NCBI GenBank assembly: GCA_934427095.1
Contig: CAKRYM010000059.1
Span: forward strand, 1 to 7,941
DNA from: an uncultured Bacillota bacterium
Lineage (GTDB): Bacteria > Bacillota > Dehalobacteriia > UBA4068
Length of the DNA: 7,941 bases
Direction of reading: 5' to 3'
Below are positions 1 to 5,458 of this stretch, in pieces (within the stretch, counting starts at the first letter, position 1; each line of letters starts with the position of its first letter). A model generated the notes under the pieces. It made no database searches. It saw nothing but the letters and a program-made list of their open reading frames with translations, and had not been told where the DNA came from. The translations under genes were made by a program, and so were the position numbers.

Positions 1-3
1 ACC

Positions 4-33
4 CGGTACTGTGCGGAAAACCGCACAGTACCG
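4..33. repeat. 13-bp perfect hairpin downstream of the decarboxylase gene
   Basis: Positions 4-16 and 21-33 are perfectly complementary around an AAAA loop. The hairpin lies about 50 bases past the decarboxylase stop codon, where an operon terminator is expected. No U-tract follows the stem directly on the minus strand within the bases visible, and none follows on the plus strand. It may be a terminator whose tail lies off the window, an mRNA-stabilising 3' hairpin or a dispersed palindromic repeat; the window edge prevents a decision. Confidence 0.5.
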
Positions 34-83
34 TTGACGCTACATTCATCTGCCAACAAAACACAGGAAAGTCGCAGCATGTT

Positions 84-1484
84 TTACCGCTTCATCAATT
101 CCGGGAAATCATAATCCTGCCAGCCCGGAGCATCTGCTACCACAGCGTAGTCGCTGCCATAGGGACAGGTGGCGTCAATGCCCATGGTGTCATTGAAAGA
201 AATCAATTTGCCTTCAGTCCGATTGGAAGGATCGCAGGGACCTCCGGGTACACTGGGAATGATGAAAATATCTTTCGCAGGCTGCATCCGATAAGCCAAA
301 GCCCACTCCACTTCGCTGGAATCATGGACATTGATATCTGTATCCACGATAATAACGGTCTTGGGCCGCAAATCGCTACCCATGGCGTACAGGGCTACCT
401 GACGGGCTTCCCCGGCGAAACGCTGTTTCATGGAAACCACCAATCTTTCCTGGCAACCGCCAGAGCAAGGCAAAGACACATCCGTTACCCCAGGGAACTG
501 GGATTTGAGATAATGGAAAATAGAAGCTTCGTTACCCAGTTGTTTTAACACATGATTTTCCGTCACCGGGGTAGGTTTACCGGTCATCACCACTTGGAAG
601 AGAGGATCTTTCCGATGGGTAATGCATTTCACATGGGCGACGAATTTATCGCTGGCCGGCGTGAAATAGCCGGTGAATTCGCCCAAAGGTCCTTCGGATT
701 TGGTTTGTTTCAAATCCACTTCGATCTCAATAATCATTTCCGCATAAGCCGGTACTTCCAAATCCACGGTTTTGCATTTCACCAGCTCCACTGGTTCTTG
801 TCGCAAGCCGCCGGCCAAAGTCCAGTCATCTACGGAATCCGGGATACCGGTCAAGGGACAGGAATAGGCGATAATGGGGTCCACACCCAAAATAATGGCA
901 GCCTGGATCACGTCTTTGCCCATACGCACCGCTTTCCAGGTGTTCTTACCAAAACGGTGGAAGGGCTGCGCCATAACGCCCAAGGTCTTTTTGTCATGCA
1001 CCATGTAACGATAGTGGCCAATATCGCTGATGCCGGTTTCCGGGTCCTTGGAAACCGTAATACCAGCGGTGATATAGTAACCTCCGTCCAAGCAGGAGAA
1101 CTTGGGAATGGGTAAATCATCCAAATTGATTTCATCCCCCGTCAGCACCACTTCCTGACAAGGCGCAGCGCCTTTATACATCACCGGGGCAATGGGATGA
1201 TTCAGACCATAATTAAATTTCTCAAAAATATGTGCTGCATCGGTCTGGAAAGCTTTGACCGCCTTTTCCCGGCAACCGTAAACGCCGCCTACGGCCGGGT
1301 ATTTCTTTTCTTTTCCTTCGTTATCCACCACATGATTAAACATCATCAGCGGGCCGCCATTGGAATAGCTCTTTTTCAAAGCCCAGCCGATCTCGCAATC
1401 GGCTTTGACCGGCCTATCAATTTCCAGGCAATCGCCATCTGCCCGACAAGCGGCAATAAATTCCCGTAAGTCTTTGTACGCCAT
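84..1484 (-). CDS. UbiD-family (prenylated-FMN) decarboxylase
   Basis: A 466-residue cytoplasmic protein of the UbiD family. These are prenylated-FMN-dependent enzymes that reversibly decarboxylate aromatic or alpha,beta-unsaturated acids. The motif GHYRYMVHD (156-164) supplies Arg159, and EGPLGEFTGYF (264-274) supplies Glu264 and Glu269. These correspond to the Arg173-Glu277-Glu282 catalytic network of fungal Fdc1. His176 and Glu249 are probable metal-site neighbours. Near the C-terminus, DTDINVHD and GIDATCP are typical of the family, and the length is normal. The start is ATG at 1484 with AAAGGAAG (1491-1498) about seven bases upstream. It lies 74 bases downstream of the permease gene on the same strand, so the two are probably cotranscribed and the permease may import its substrate. 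No UbiX-type cofactor prenyltransferase is visible in the window. The family is clear; the substrate cannot be read from the sequence, and a role in ubiquinone synthesis is unlikely in this setting. Confidence 0.93.
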   Translation of the reverse strand: MAYKDLREFIAACRADGDCLEIDRPVKADCEIGWALKKSYSNGGPLMMFNHVVDNEGKEKKYPAVGGVYGCREKAVKAFQTDAAHIFEKFNYGLNHPIAPVMYKGAAPCQEVVLTGDEINLDDLPIPKFSCLDGGYYITAGITVSKDPETGISDIGHYRYMVHDKKTLGVMAQPFHRFGKNTWKAVRMGKDVIQAAIILGVDPIIAYSCPLTGIPDSVDDWTLAGGLRQEPVELVKCKTVDLEVPAYAEMIIEIEVDLKQTKSEGPLGEFTGYFTPASDKFVAHVKCITHRKDPLFQVVMTGKPTPVTENHVLKQLGNEASIFHYLKSQFPGVTDVSLPCSGGCQERLVVSMKQRFAGEARQVALYAMGSDLRPKTVIIVDTDINVHDSSEVEWALAYRMQPAKDIFIIPSVPGGPCDPSNRTEGKLISFNDTMGIDATCPYGSDYAVVADAPGWQDYDFPELMKR

Positions 1485-1558
1485 AGAAAACTTCCTTTCT
1501 TCACTTTATTTTGTTTTTTGCCTTTACCGGCCAGGGATAAAAGCATGGTTACTGCCGA

Positions 1559-3088
1559 TTACATCCCGAAGGTATGGGCTACATTCGTGCAAGTGATCAG
1601 GAAAATAGCCGTAGCAATAATCACCACCAGCTGGAAAATCTGCCATTTGAACATGATGGTGAACATTCTGCCGTCCTCGCCTTTGACCCCAGCCAAAGAA
1701 GAAGTATACTTCAACAAAGAAGGCTTCAAGGGGTTAGCAGGTCCCATGGTGACCAAGGTGGAAAGGCCGACCAAGAAAATGGCGGACATGCCGATGGTGG
1801 ACGCAATGCTACTGCCCTGCACCGCAAACATTCTTGCAGCCGGCATCCCCTGGCCAAAGCATATTCCTGCCAGGAAAGTGAGGCAAGAAAGCAAGGCAGC
1901 GTAAACCACTTCGCCCCATTGGGCCATCACACTACCTAACACCGTAAGTTGCGAAGTATCCAGCATCAGCTGCACCATGGCGCCGCCGAAAAACAGGGTG
2001 GCCAAGGAAGGCAAGGAACGTTTGGTAGCAATAGCAATGTCCTTACCCAGGGAGCTGGTTTTCTTTACACAGAAAATATAGCAGCAGATAGCGGTGAGCA
2101 AAACATAATATCCCGGGGTGGTCATCCAATTCATATCCGTGGTTTTGCCAAAGAGGGCCACGTGAATGGTGGTAGCGTTGGCAACGCCAGAAAGCCAGTT
2201 GGAATTGATAATCACAAAAATGCAGCAAGCAATCAGCGGAGCAAAGGCCTTTAATACTGTACCGACGCTGAAATGCTCCCCTTCCTCTTCTGCAGCGCGG
2301 GCGGCTTTATCATATTTTTTGCTGAAGAGATAAAGGCCGACCATGCTGAAGGCAGCGGCGAAGATCAGGGTCAAGATGTACATATCCGGGAACAGCTGGG
2401 TAAAAATGAGCACAGAGAGAATGTTGCAAAGACTCATCAATATCGCAATGGCCAGGGTTTCCTTATCTTTGAAGCTAAAACCGAAAATTTTGAAAGAACC
2501 AAACACAGAAATCACAATCAGGGGGAAGGTGAACATCCCCATGACCTGCACAATCTGGGCAATGGGCAACTGGGTAGCTGCGGAAGCGATATTCGCCGCC
2601 ACAAAAAGGCTCACAAAAGGAATACTCCAAGCAAAATACACCAGATAACCGGTGGCTGCTTTCACGCCGTCAACCCCCAAAGAGGTTAAACCAGGAATGG
2701 TGACCGGATAAGTAGCGAAACCATTAAAAGCGCCCAGGAAACCGCCGACCACGGAAATAATGGTGGCTGCCTTCCCTTCTTTGGTGGGCATAATTTTGGT
2801 CAAAGACCCCAGCAATACGTTTAATGCCCCGGTGGTACGGAAGCATTGACCAAAGACTTGGCCAGCCCACAACACAATAAAGCCGTTCCAGAGGGTAATA
2901 TTCCCCCAAAGAGTGGCTTTGAGCCCGTCCACAAAGGACAGCTTAAAGAACGCAAGACAAAGGATAAACTCAATCACATAAACAATGGCGCTGAGTTTCA
3001 ACGCATCCATTTTCAGCACCAAAAAGCCAACCATCAGGATGGCAAAAGGGATTAACGTGAGAATCACCTGTAAGGCAATATTCTCCAT
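1559..3088 (-). CDS. LctP-family (L-lactate permease-like) carboxylate transporter
   Basis: A 509-residue integral membrane protein with about 12-14 hydrophobic segments and almost no soluble domain. The segment GGFLGAFNGFATYPVTIP (115-132), followed by GVDGVKAATGYLVYFAWSIPF, is characteristic of the lactate permease family (TC 2.A.14). Its members take up L-lactate, D-lactate or glycolate by cation symport. The C-terminal stretch MGPANPLKPSL...GVKGEDGRMF matches the family's late loop before the last helix. The start is placed at ATG 3088 rather than the in-frame TTG at 3094, because AGGAGG (3096-3101) lies seven bases from the ATG and only one base from the TTG. It is the first gene of a unit with the UbiD-family decarboxylase and is divergent from a Crp/Fnr regulator. 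The decarboxylase partner makes a substrate other than lactate plausible, but that is inference. Confidence 0.87.
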   Translation of the reverse strand: MENIALQVILTLIPFAILMVGFLVLKMDALKLSAIVYVIEFILCLAFFKLSFVDGLKATLWGNITLWNGFIVLWAGQVFGQCFRTTGALNVLLGSLTKIMPTKEGKAATIISVVGGFLGAFNGFATYPVTIPGLTSLGVDGVKAATGYLVYFAWSIPFVSLFVAANIASAATQLPIAQIVQVMGMFTFPLIVISVFGSFKIFGFSFKDKETLAIAILMSLCNILSVLIFTQLFPDMYILTLIFAAAFSMVGLYLFSKKYDKAARAAEEEGEHFSVGTVLKAFAPLIACCIFVIINSNWLSGVANATTIHVALFGKTTDMNWMTTPGYYVLLTAICCYIFCVKKTSSLGKDIAIATKRSLPSLATLFFGGAMVQLMLDTSQLTVLGSVMAQWGEVVYAALLSCLTFLAGICFGQGMPAARMFAVQGSSIASTIGMSAIFLVGLSTLVTMGPANPLKPSLLKYTSSLAGVKGEDGRMFTIMFKWQIFQLVVIIATAIFLITCTNVAHTFGM

Positions 3089-3095
3089 AAACAAG

Positions 3096-3101
3096 CCTCC
3101 T
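3096..3101 (-). promoter_or_regulatory. Shine-Dalgarno site fixing the permease start
   Basis: The minus strand reads a perfect AGGAGG here, seven bases before ATG 3088. An upstream in-frame TTG at 3094 is one base from this site and cannot be the initiator, so the protein is two residues shorter than the longest open frame. Confidence 0.85.
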
Positions 3102-3298
3102 TTTTCATGAATGATTAAAGATAATACCGGCCGTGGAAAACCAAAACCATGGGGAAACGAGGCACACTGGCCAATCTGTCCTCTTTTCCTCCCACAGACA
3201 ATATGTTACAAGATTTGACCGTTCATTTCCGCTACAATCTTCACCGAATTTTCACATGGCTCTTTACAGATTACCCGTCAAGCGCCTGGATAAAATTT

Positions 3299-3314
3299 TG
3301 TATCTTTTTTCACA
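3299..3314. promoter_or_regulatory. Candidate Crp/Fnr-type operator
   Basis: The sequence TGT-N10-ACA has exactly the spacing of the CRP consensus TGTGA-N6-TCACA. The right half (TCACA) is perfect and the left half (TGTAT) matches three of five bases. One flanking T and A extend the symmetry to TTGT...ACAA. It sits between a Crp/Fnr regulator gene and its divergent neighbour, which is why it is worth listing. In AT-rich DNA such a match can occur by chance. Confidence 0.3.
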
Positions 3315-3380
3315 ATAATCTTATATCAAATTTAACATAATTTTTGTTCTGGCTGAAAAAAGAAGGGATTTTTAGACGCA

Positions 3381-3406
3381 ATGGAAAAAATAAATGGAAA
3401 AAATAA
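3381..3406 (+). repeat. Two exact 13-bp tandem copies (ATGGAAAAAATAA)
   Basis: The unit ATGGAAAAAATAA occurs at 3381-3393 and again immediately at 3394-3406 without mismatch. It lies in the AT-rich divergent region about 120 bases before the regulator start. It is probably a replication-slippage duplication. It could affect promoter spacing or DNA bending, but nothing in the sequence proves a function. Confidence 0.6.
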
Positions 3407-3458
3407 AGAATAAAAATTAAACGCTATTGAAACATTCTACCTTTTAAGAGCGAGGGAT

Positions 3459-3475
3459 ATTGTCATTTGCACAAT
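3459..3475. promoter_or_regulatory. Weak inverted repeat ahead of the regulator
   Basis: ATTGT and ACAAT flank a 7-base spacer about 47 bases before the regulator ATG. This could be an autoregulatory operator near the transcription start. The half-sites are short and the spacing does not match FNR or CRP consensus, so confidence is low. Confidence 0.2.
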
Positions 3476-3521
3476 GGCTACTTAATCCCGCTGAAAAGAT
3501 AGAAAAGGAGATACCGAAACC

Positions 3522-4133
3522 ATGGCTACCCCCGTCAACAAATGCGAAAACTGCATGAATCCTTTCTGCAAATCCCTTCCTTCGGCCGCTCAAGAATTGC
3601 TGCGGCAAGAAGCCCATGGGGTTACCTTCCGTTATAAGAACGAACAAGCCATGTTTCTGGGTAGCGGCAGTATTTTCATTATTGCTTCTGGCGCCATTAT
3701 GACCATACGCAATGATGAATGCGGCAATAGCTTTGGTAACGACATTATGTTCGCCGGGGATATGATTGGTATTGATCAGTTGTTTAATCCAGATCATCAT
3801 ATCACCCTATGTATGCGCTCCCTCTCCCCGGTCACTGGCTGTATGGTGTCCTGTGCGGCCATAGAACGGATGATTCGGGAAATTCCCGGCGTTGCCGAAC
3901 CTATTATCGCCCATTTTTCCAAACGCTTTGCCCAGTTGGTTGCCAATATGATGGCCCGGCTTTCCAAAGACAATACAGAAAAGGTGAATTATGTGGTTAA
4001 CCTGGCCAAAAAAGGCGGCCTGGAATATATTACCCAGGAAAACATCTCGGATTTTCTGGGGATTTCCCGGGTTACGGTTTCCCGCTCCATGAACATGCCC
4101 CCAGTCAAAAAACCGGAAAACCAGGAGATATAA
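3522..4133 (+). CDS. Crp/Fnr-family transcriptional regulator with FNR-like cysteines
   Basis: 203 residues: a short Cys-rich N-terminus, a cyclic-nucleotide-binding-like beta-roll (about 25-115), a dimerisation helix (about 120-148) and a helix-turn-helix (about 170-190, YITQENISDFLGISRVTVSR). Cys8, Cys11 and Cys16 form CX2CX4C, close to the CX2CX5C of E. coli FNR. Ungapped alignment around the end of the beta-roll puts Cys107 opposite FNR Cys122, so a 4Fe-4S oxygen or redox sensor is plausible. The recognition helix SRVTVSR has Val where CRP and FNR have Glu and resembles NtcA's RVTVTR, so the operator may differ from the FNR box. The open frame ends 15 residues after the recognition helix, without the usual wing; the -1 frame after an A6 run at 4107-4112 supplies a wing-like end at 4150. 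The start is ATG 3522 with AAGGAG at 3505-3510. It is divergent from the permease-decarboxylase unit, its likely target. Confidence 0.85.
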   Translation: MATPVNKCENCMNPFCKSLPSAAQELLRQEAHGVTFRYKNEQAMFLGSGSIFIIASGAIMTIRNDECGNSFGNDIMFAGDMIGIDQLFNPDHHITLCMRSLSPVTGCMVSCAAIERMIREIPGVAEPIIAHFSKRFAQLVANMMARLSKDNTEKVNYVVNLAKKGGLEYITQENISDFLGISRVTVSRSMNMPPVKKPENQEI

Positions 4134-4150
4134 TCGTTCTCCTTGTGTAA
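4104..4150 (+). other. Possible displaced C-terminal wing of the Crp/Fnr regulator (-1 frame)
   Basis: The regulator's frame reads GTC AAA AAA CCG and stops at 4133. If the frame shifts by -1 in the A6 run (4107-4112), translation continues as KKTGKPGDIIVLLV and stops at 4150, eleven bases before the terminator stem. The GDIIVLL segment lies at about the distance from the recognition helix at which other Crp-family proteins carry their last wing strand (for example KRIVIL). One missing A, whether real or a sequencing error, would explain it. The match is short and by eye. Confidence 0.4.
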
Positions 4151-4160
4151 AAAAGAGAAC

Positions 4161-4183
4161 AGACGGCATTGGCCGTCTTTTTT
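4161..4183 (+). terminator. Rho-independent terminator after the Crp/Fnr gene
   Basis: AGACGGC (4161-4167) and GCCGTCT (4172-4178) form a perfect 7-bp stem with a 4-base loop, running into a run of six T's (4178-4183). It follows the regulator's stop codon by 27 bases. Read on the minus strand, the stem is followed by a T-rich stretch, so it may also end the converging 139-aa membrane protein gene. Confidence 0.85.
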
Positions 4184-4199
4184 CTATGGTTTAATTTTT

Positions 4200-4619
4200 T
4201 TACCCCTGTTTCTGTTGCGCAGCGAAATAGGTTTTATCTTTCAGATACCCTTGATTCTGGCTTAAAAATTGCAAATAGTTCTTCCTTCGGTTAGGAGAAG
4301 TCCCAGTAATGCCCCGCGAAAGCAAGAAGCCTAGGAGAAGCCCCACTAGCATCGCCTGAACATTTGCCGGCTGAGAAAACAGCCCTGTAAGCAGGGGGAA
4401 AATGATCAGCAGAAGAATATTCCGGCCAATGGTGCCTTGGGTTTGTCCACGAATCAGGCGAATGTTCTCCTCTTTCATCAAACGCTCCGCCTGCATTTTA
4501 CGCAGATAGCGAAAGGAACAGCGGCACATTAACACCACCTGTCGCAAAAGCAAGGCCCCTAGCCCCAAGCCAATGAAAAAAAACAGCGTCAGCCAAATGA
4601 TTTGCCAAATCTTGTCCAT
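4200..4619 (-). CDS. Small membrane protein of unknown function
   Basis: 139 residues, family not recognised. There is one long hydrophobic helix near the N-terminus (about 6-30), a basic Arg/Lys-rich loop (about 33-66, including RYLRKMQAERLMKEE), two closely spaced hydrophobic segments (about 67-82 and 87-101), and a polar Gln/Asn-rich C-terminal tail of some 35 residues. No catalytic or metal-binding motif is visible. The start is ATG 4619 with a perfect AGGAGG (4627-4632) seven bases upstream, so the gene is probably translated. It converges with the Crp/Fnr gene, sharing the hairpin at 4161-4178, and diverges from the peptide/two-component cassette. Its upstream region is shared with that cassette, so it might be a target or accessory membrane component of the system. 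No sequence feature proves this, and it does not resemble the AgrB peptide-processing protease. Confidence 0.75.
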   Translation of the reverse strand: MDKIWQIIWLTLFFFIGLGLGALLLRQVVLMCRCSFRYLRKMQAERLMKEENIRLIRGQTQGTIGRNILLLIIFPLLTGLFSQPANVQAMLVGLLLGFLLSRGITGTSPNRRKNYLQFLSQNQGYLKDKTYFAAQQKQG

Positions 4620-4683
4620 GGCGAAGCCTCCTTTTTCCTAATCCTAGCTTACCCTTTTGGGGAAAATTTTTCTGCGCCGTTCG

Positions 4684-4713
4684 TTGCGTGTTTTTTGTAT
4701 CAATTGATATATC
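4684..4713 (+). promoter_or_regulatory. Candidate promoter with overlapping 12-bp palindrome
   Basis: TTGCGT (4684-4689) and TATATC (4708-4713) are separated by 18 bases and form a weak sigma-70-like pair directed at the peptide and two-component genes. The spacer ends in the perfect palindrome TATCAATTGATA (4698-4709), which overlaps the putative -10 and would suit a repressor. The palindrome is plain to see; the promoter reading is a guess. It also lies about 80 bases upstream of the divergent 139-aa protein. Confidence 0.3.
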
Positions 4714-4761
4714 CCCCTGTTTCTTTTGCTTCCTCTTCTGCCCTATTCCGTAGCAGGGGGA
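4712..4761. repeat. 8-bp inverted repeat with a 34-base spacer
   Basis: TCCCCCTG (4712-4719) is the exact reverse complement of CAGGGGGA (4754-4761). The pair lies between the candidate promoter and the peptide gene, in the likely 5' untranslated region of the cassette. It could form a loose hairpin in the leader RNA or be a pair of operator half-sites. No riboswitch or tRNA-like structure was recognised in the 263 bases from 4620 to 4882. Confidence 0.3.
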
Positions 4762-4882
4762 AAACTTCCGCCTTCTCTATAGCCGGTCGTTCATGCGCAT
4801 AGCCATTCTGTTTCTGGAGATTACTTTATGTTTCCGAAAAAATTTCAGAGCCCATACGGAGATAAAGAAAGGAGAATTTCCT

Positions 4883-4981
4883 ATGGGTTTAGAATTTTTT
4901 AATGTTCAAGACTCACCTATTATAGAAAAAGATAGGCTGAAATCCTTTCCGTTGGGAAGGAAAGCAGGCAGCACAGGCTAG
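4883..4981 (+). CDS. 32-residue peptide ahead of the two-component genes
   Basis: A short frame starting at ATG 4883 (MGLEFFNVQD...) and ending in ...GRKAGSTG. AAAGGAG (4868-4874) lies eight bases upstream. The peptide is polar and charged, has no Cys, no hydrophobic signal segment and none of the Glu-Pro-rich tail of AgrD peptides, so it is not a standard cyclic autoinducer precursor. It ends 34 bases before the response-regulator start at 5016 on the same strand, placing it as the first gene of an AgrC/AgrA-like operon. It could be a linear signal peptide, a small regulator or partner of the kinase, or a translated leader coupling to the next gene. A longer in-frame start at 4793 has no RBS and is not favoured. 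Existence as a gene rests on RBS and context only. Confidence 0.45.
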   Translation: MGLEFFNVQDSPIIEKDRLKSFPLGRKAGSTG

Positions 4982-5015
4982 GGAAAGTAAAGGCATGGCG
5001 GAGGAAAAGCTATCT

Positions 5016-5396
5016 ATGTTACGGATCGCCATATGCGATGATCAAACACAACAACAAAAGCAGATCGAGGTAATGCTGGAGGCTTATTTTGCGTCCCGCC
5101 CCGGCGGTGGTAAAAGCCAGGTGGAATGTTTCTCCGATAGCGAAACCCTGCTGCACCGGGTGGAGGAAGCTGGGAGCTTTGATCTCTACCTTCTTGACAT
5201 CCTCATGCCGGGTCTCAACGGCATTGATATCGGCCGGAAACTGCGGGCATTGGGAGATGGAGGCGAGATCATCTTCCTCACTACCTCCAATGATTTTGCC
5301 GCCGACAGCTGTGATATCCACGCCTTTTTCTATCTGCTCAAACCGGTGGAAGAAGAAAAGTTCTTTTCCGTCCTAGACGGCGCGTTAAAAAACTGA
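5016..5396 (+). CDS. LytTR-type response regulator, receiver-domain part (ends at a frameshift)
   Basis: 126 residues forming a complete CheY-like receiver domain. Asp8 and Asp9 (ICDD) bind Mg2+, Asp61 in LYLLDILMPGLNG accepts the phosphoryl group, and Thr89/Thr90 (FLTTSND) and Lys109 (LLKP) are the switch residues. The frame stops at TGA 5394, immediately after GCG TTA AAA AAC. The DNA-binding domain continues in the -1 frame. Joined at the A run, the two parts give about 247 residues, the normal size of an AgrA-like regulator. The start at 5016 is chosen because GGAGG (5000-5004) precedes it and MLRIAICDD is the usual domain beginning. An in-frame ATG at 4995 would add seven residues but has a poorer RBS. 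Alone, the product could be a phosphorylation sink. The cognate kinase is the GHKL gene downstream. Confidence 0.85.
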   Translation: MLRIAICDDQTQQQKQIEVMLEAYFASRPGGGKSQVECFSDSETLLHRVEEAGSFDLYLLDILMPGLNGIDIGRKLRALGDGGEIIFLTTSNDFAADSCDIHAFFYLLKPVEEEKFFSVLDGALKN

Positions 5397-5458
5397 ACAG
5401 AAAGAGAAAAGAAGGCCTCGTTGTCCAAACGCCGGCAGGCCCTCGGCGGCTTCTCTTT
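5387..5458 (+). promoter_or_regulatory. Candidate -1 ribosomal frameshift element (or homopolymer lesion)
   Basis: The heptamer A_AAA_AAC (5387-5393) fits the X_XXY_YYZ rule in the receiver's frame, and a -1 slip there enters exactly the LytTR frame. The zero-frame stop TGA follows at once (5394-5396). After a 7-base spacer, AAAGAGAA (5401-5408) pairs perfectly with TTCTCTTT (5451-5458), enclosing a smaller GGCCT/AGGCC stem (5414-5418 with 5437-5441). A 5-bp hairpin (5368-5380) also lies six bases upstream. Slippery site, spacer and downstream stem match programmed frameshifting geometry. However, the outer stem is AU-rich with a large loop, no upstream SD-like stimulator is seen, and one lost A in the A6 run would give the same picture. 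Confidence 0.4.

Larger units (their letters stand above)
3095..3521. promoter_or_regulatory. Divergent intergenic region between permease and Crp/Fnr regulator
   Basis: These 427 bases hold no credible gene. The part from about 3290 to 3450 is strongly AT-rich. It must contain the promoters for the permease-decarboxylase unit (minus strand) and the regulator (plus strand), but I see no convincing sigma-70 -35/-10 pair on either strand. It contains a CRP-like dyad (3299-3314), a 13-bp tandem duplication (3381-3406) and a 5-bp inverted repeat (3459-3475), listed separately. The regulator's SD, AAGGAG, is at 3505-3510, eleven bases from its ATG. The layout suggests the regulator controls the divergent genes, itself, or both. 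Confidence 0.7.

Noticed and set aside
552..1115. Plus-strand open frame of 187 codons opposite the decarboxylase
   Set aside because: It is antisense to a clear UbiD gene, rich in His, Phe and Gln in the way reverse-complement frames are, and lacks an RBS and any recognisable domain.
1518..2689. Several plus-strand open frames opposite the permease
   Set aside because: They overlap one another and the permease gene, have low-complexity composition and no supporting RBS.
3089..3094. TTG start for the permease at 3094
   Set aside because: The Shine-Dalgarno sequence ends one base away from it; ATG 3088 has correct spacing.
4793..4882. Longer version of the small peptide beginning at ATG 4793
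   Set aside because: No ribosome binding site precedes 4793, whereas ATG 4883 has AAAGGAG at good distance.
4883..4981. AgrD-type cyclic autoinducer precursor
   Set aside because: There is no Cys, no amphipathic leader and no Glu-Pro tail, and no AgrB homologue lies in the window.
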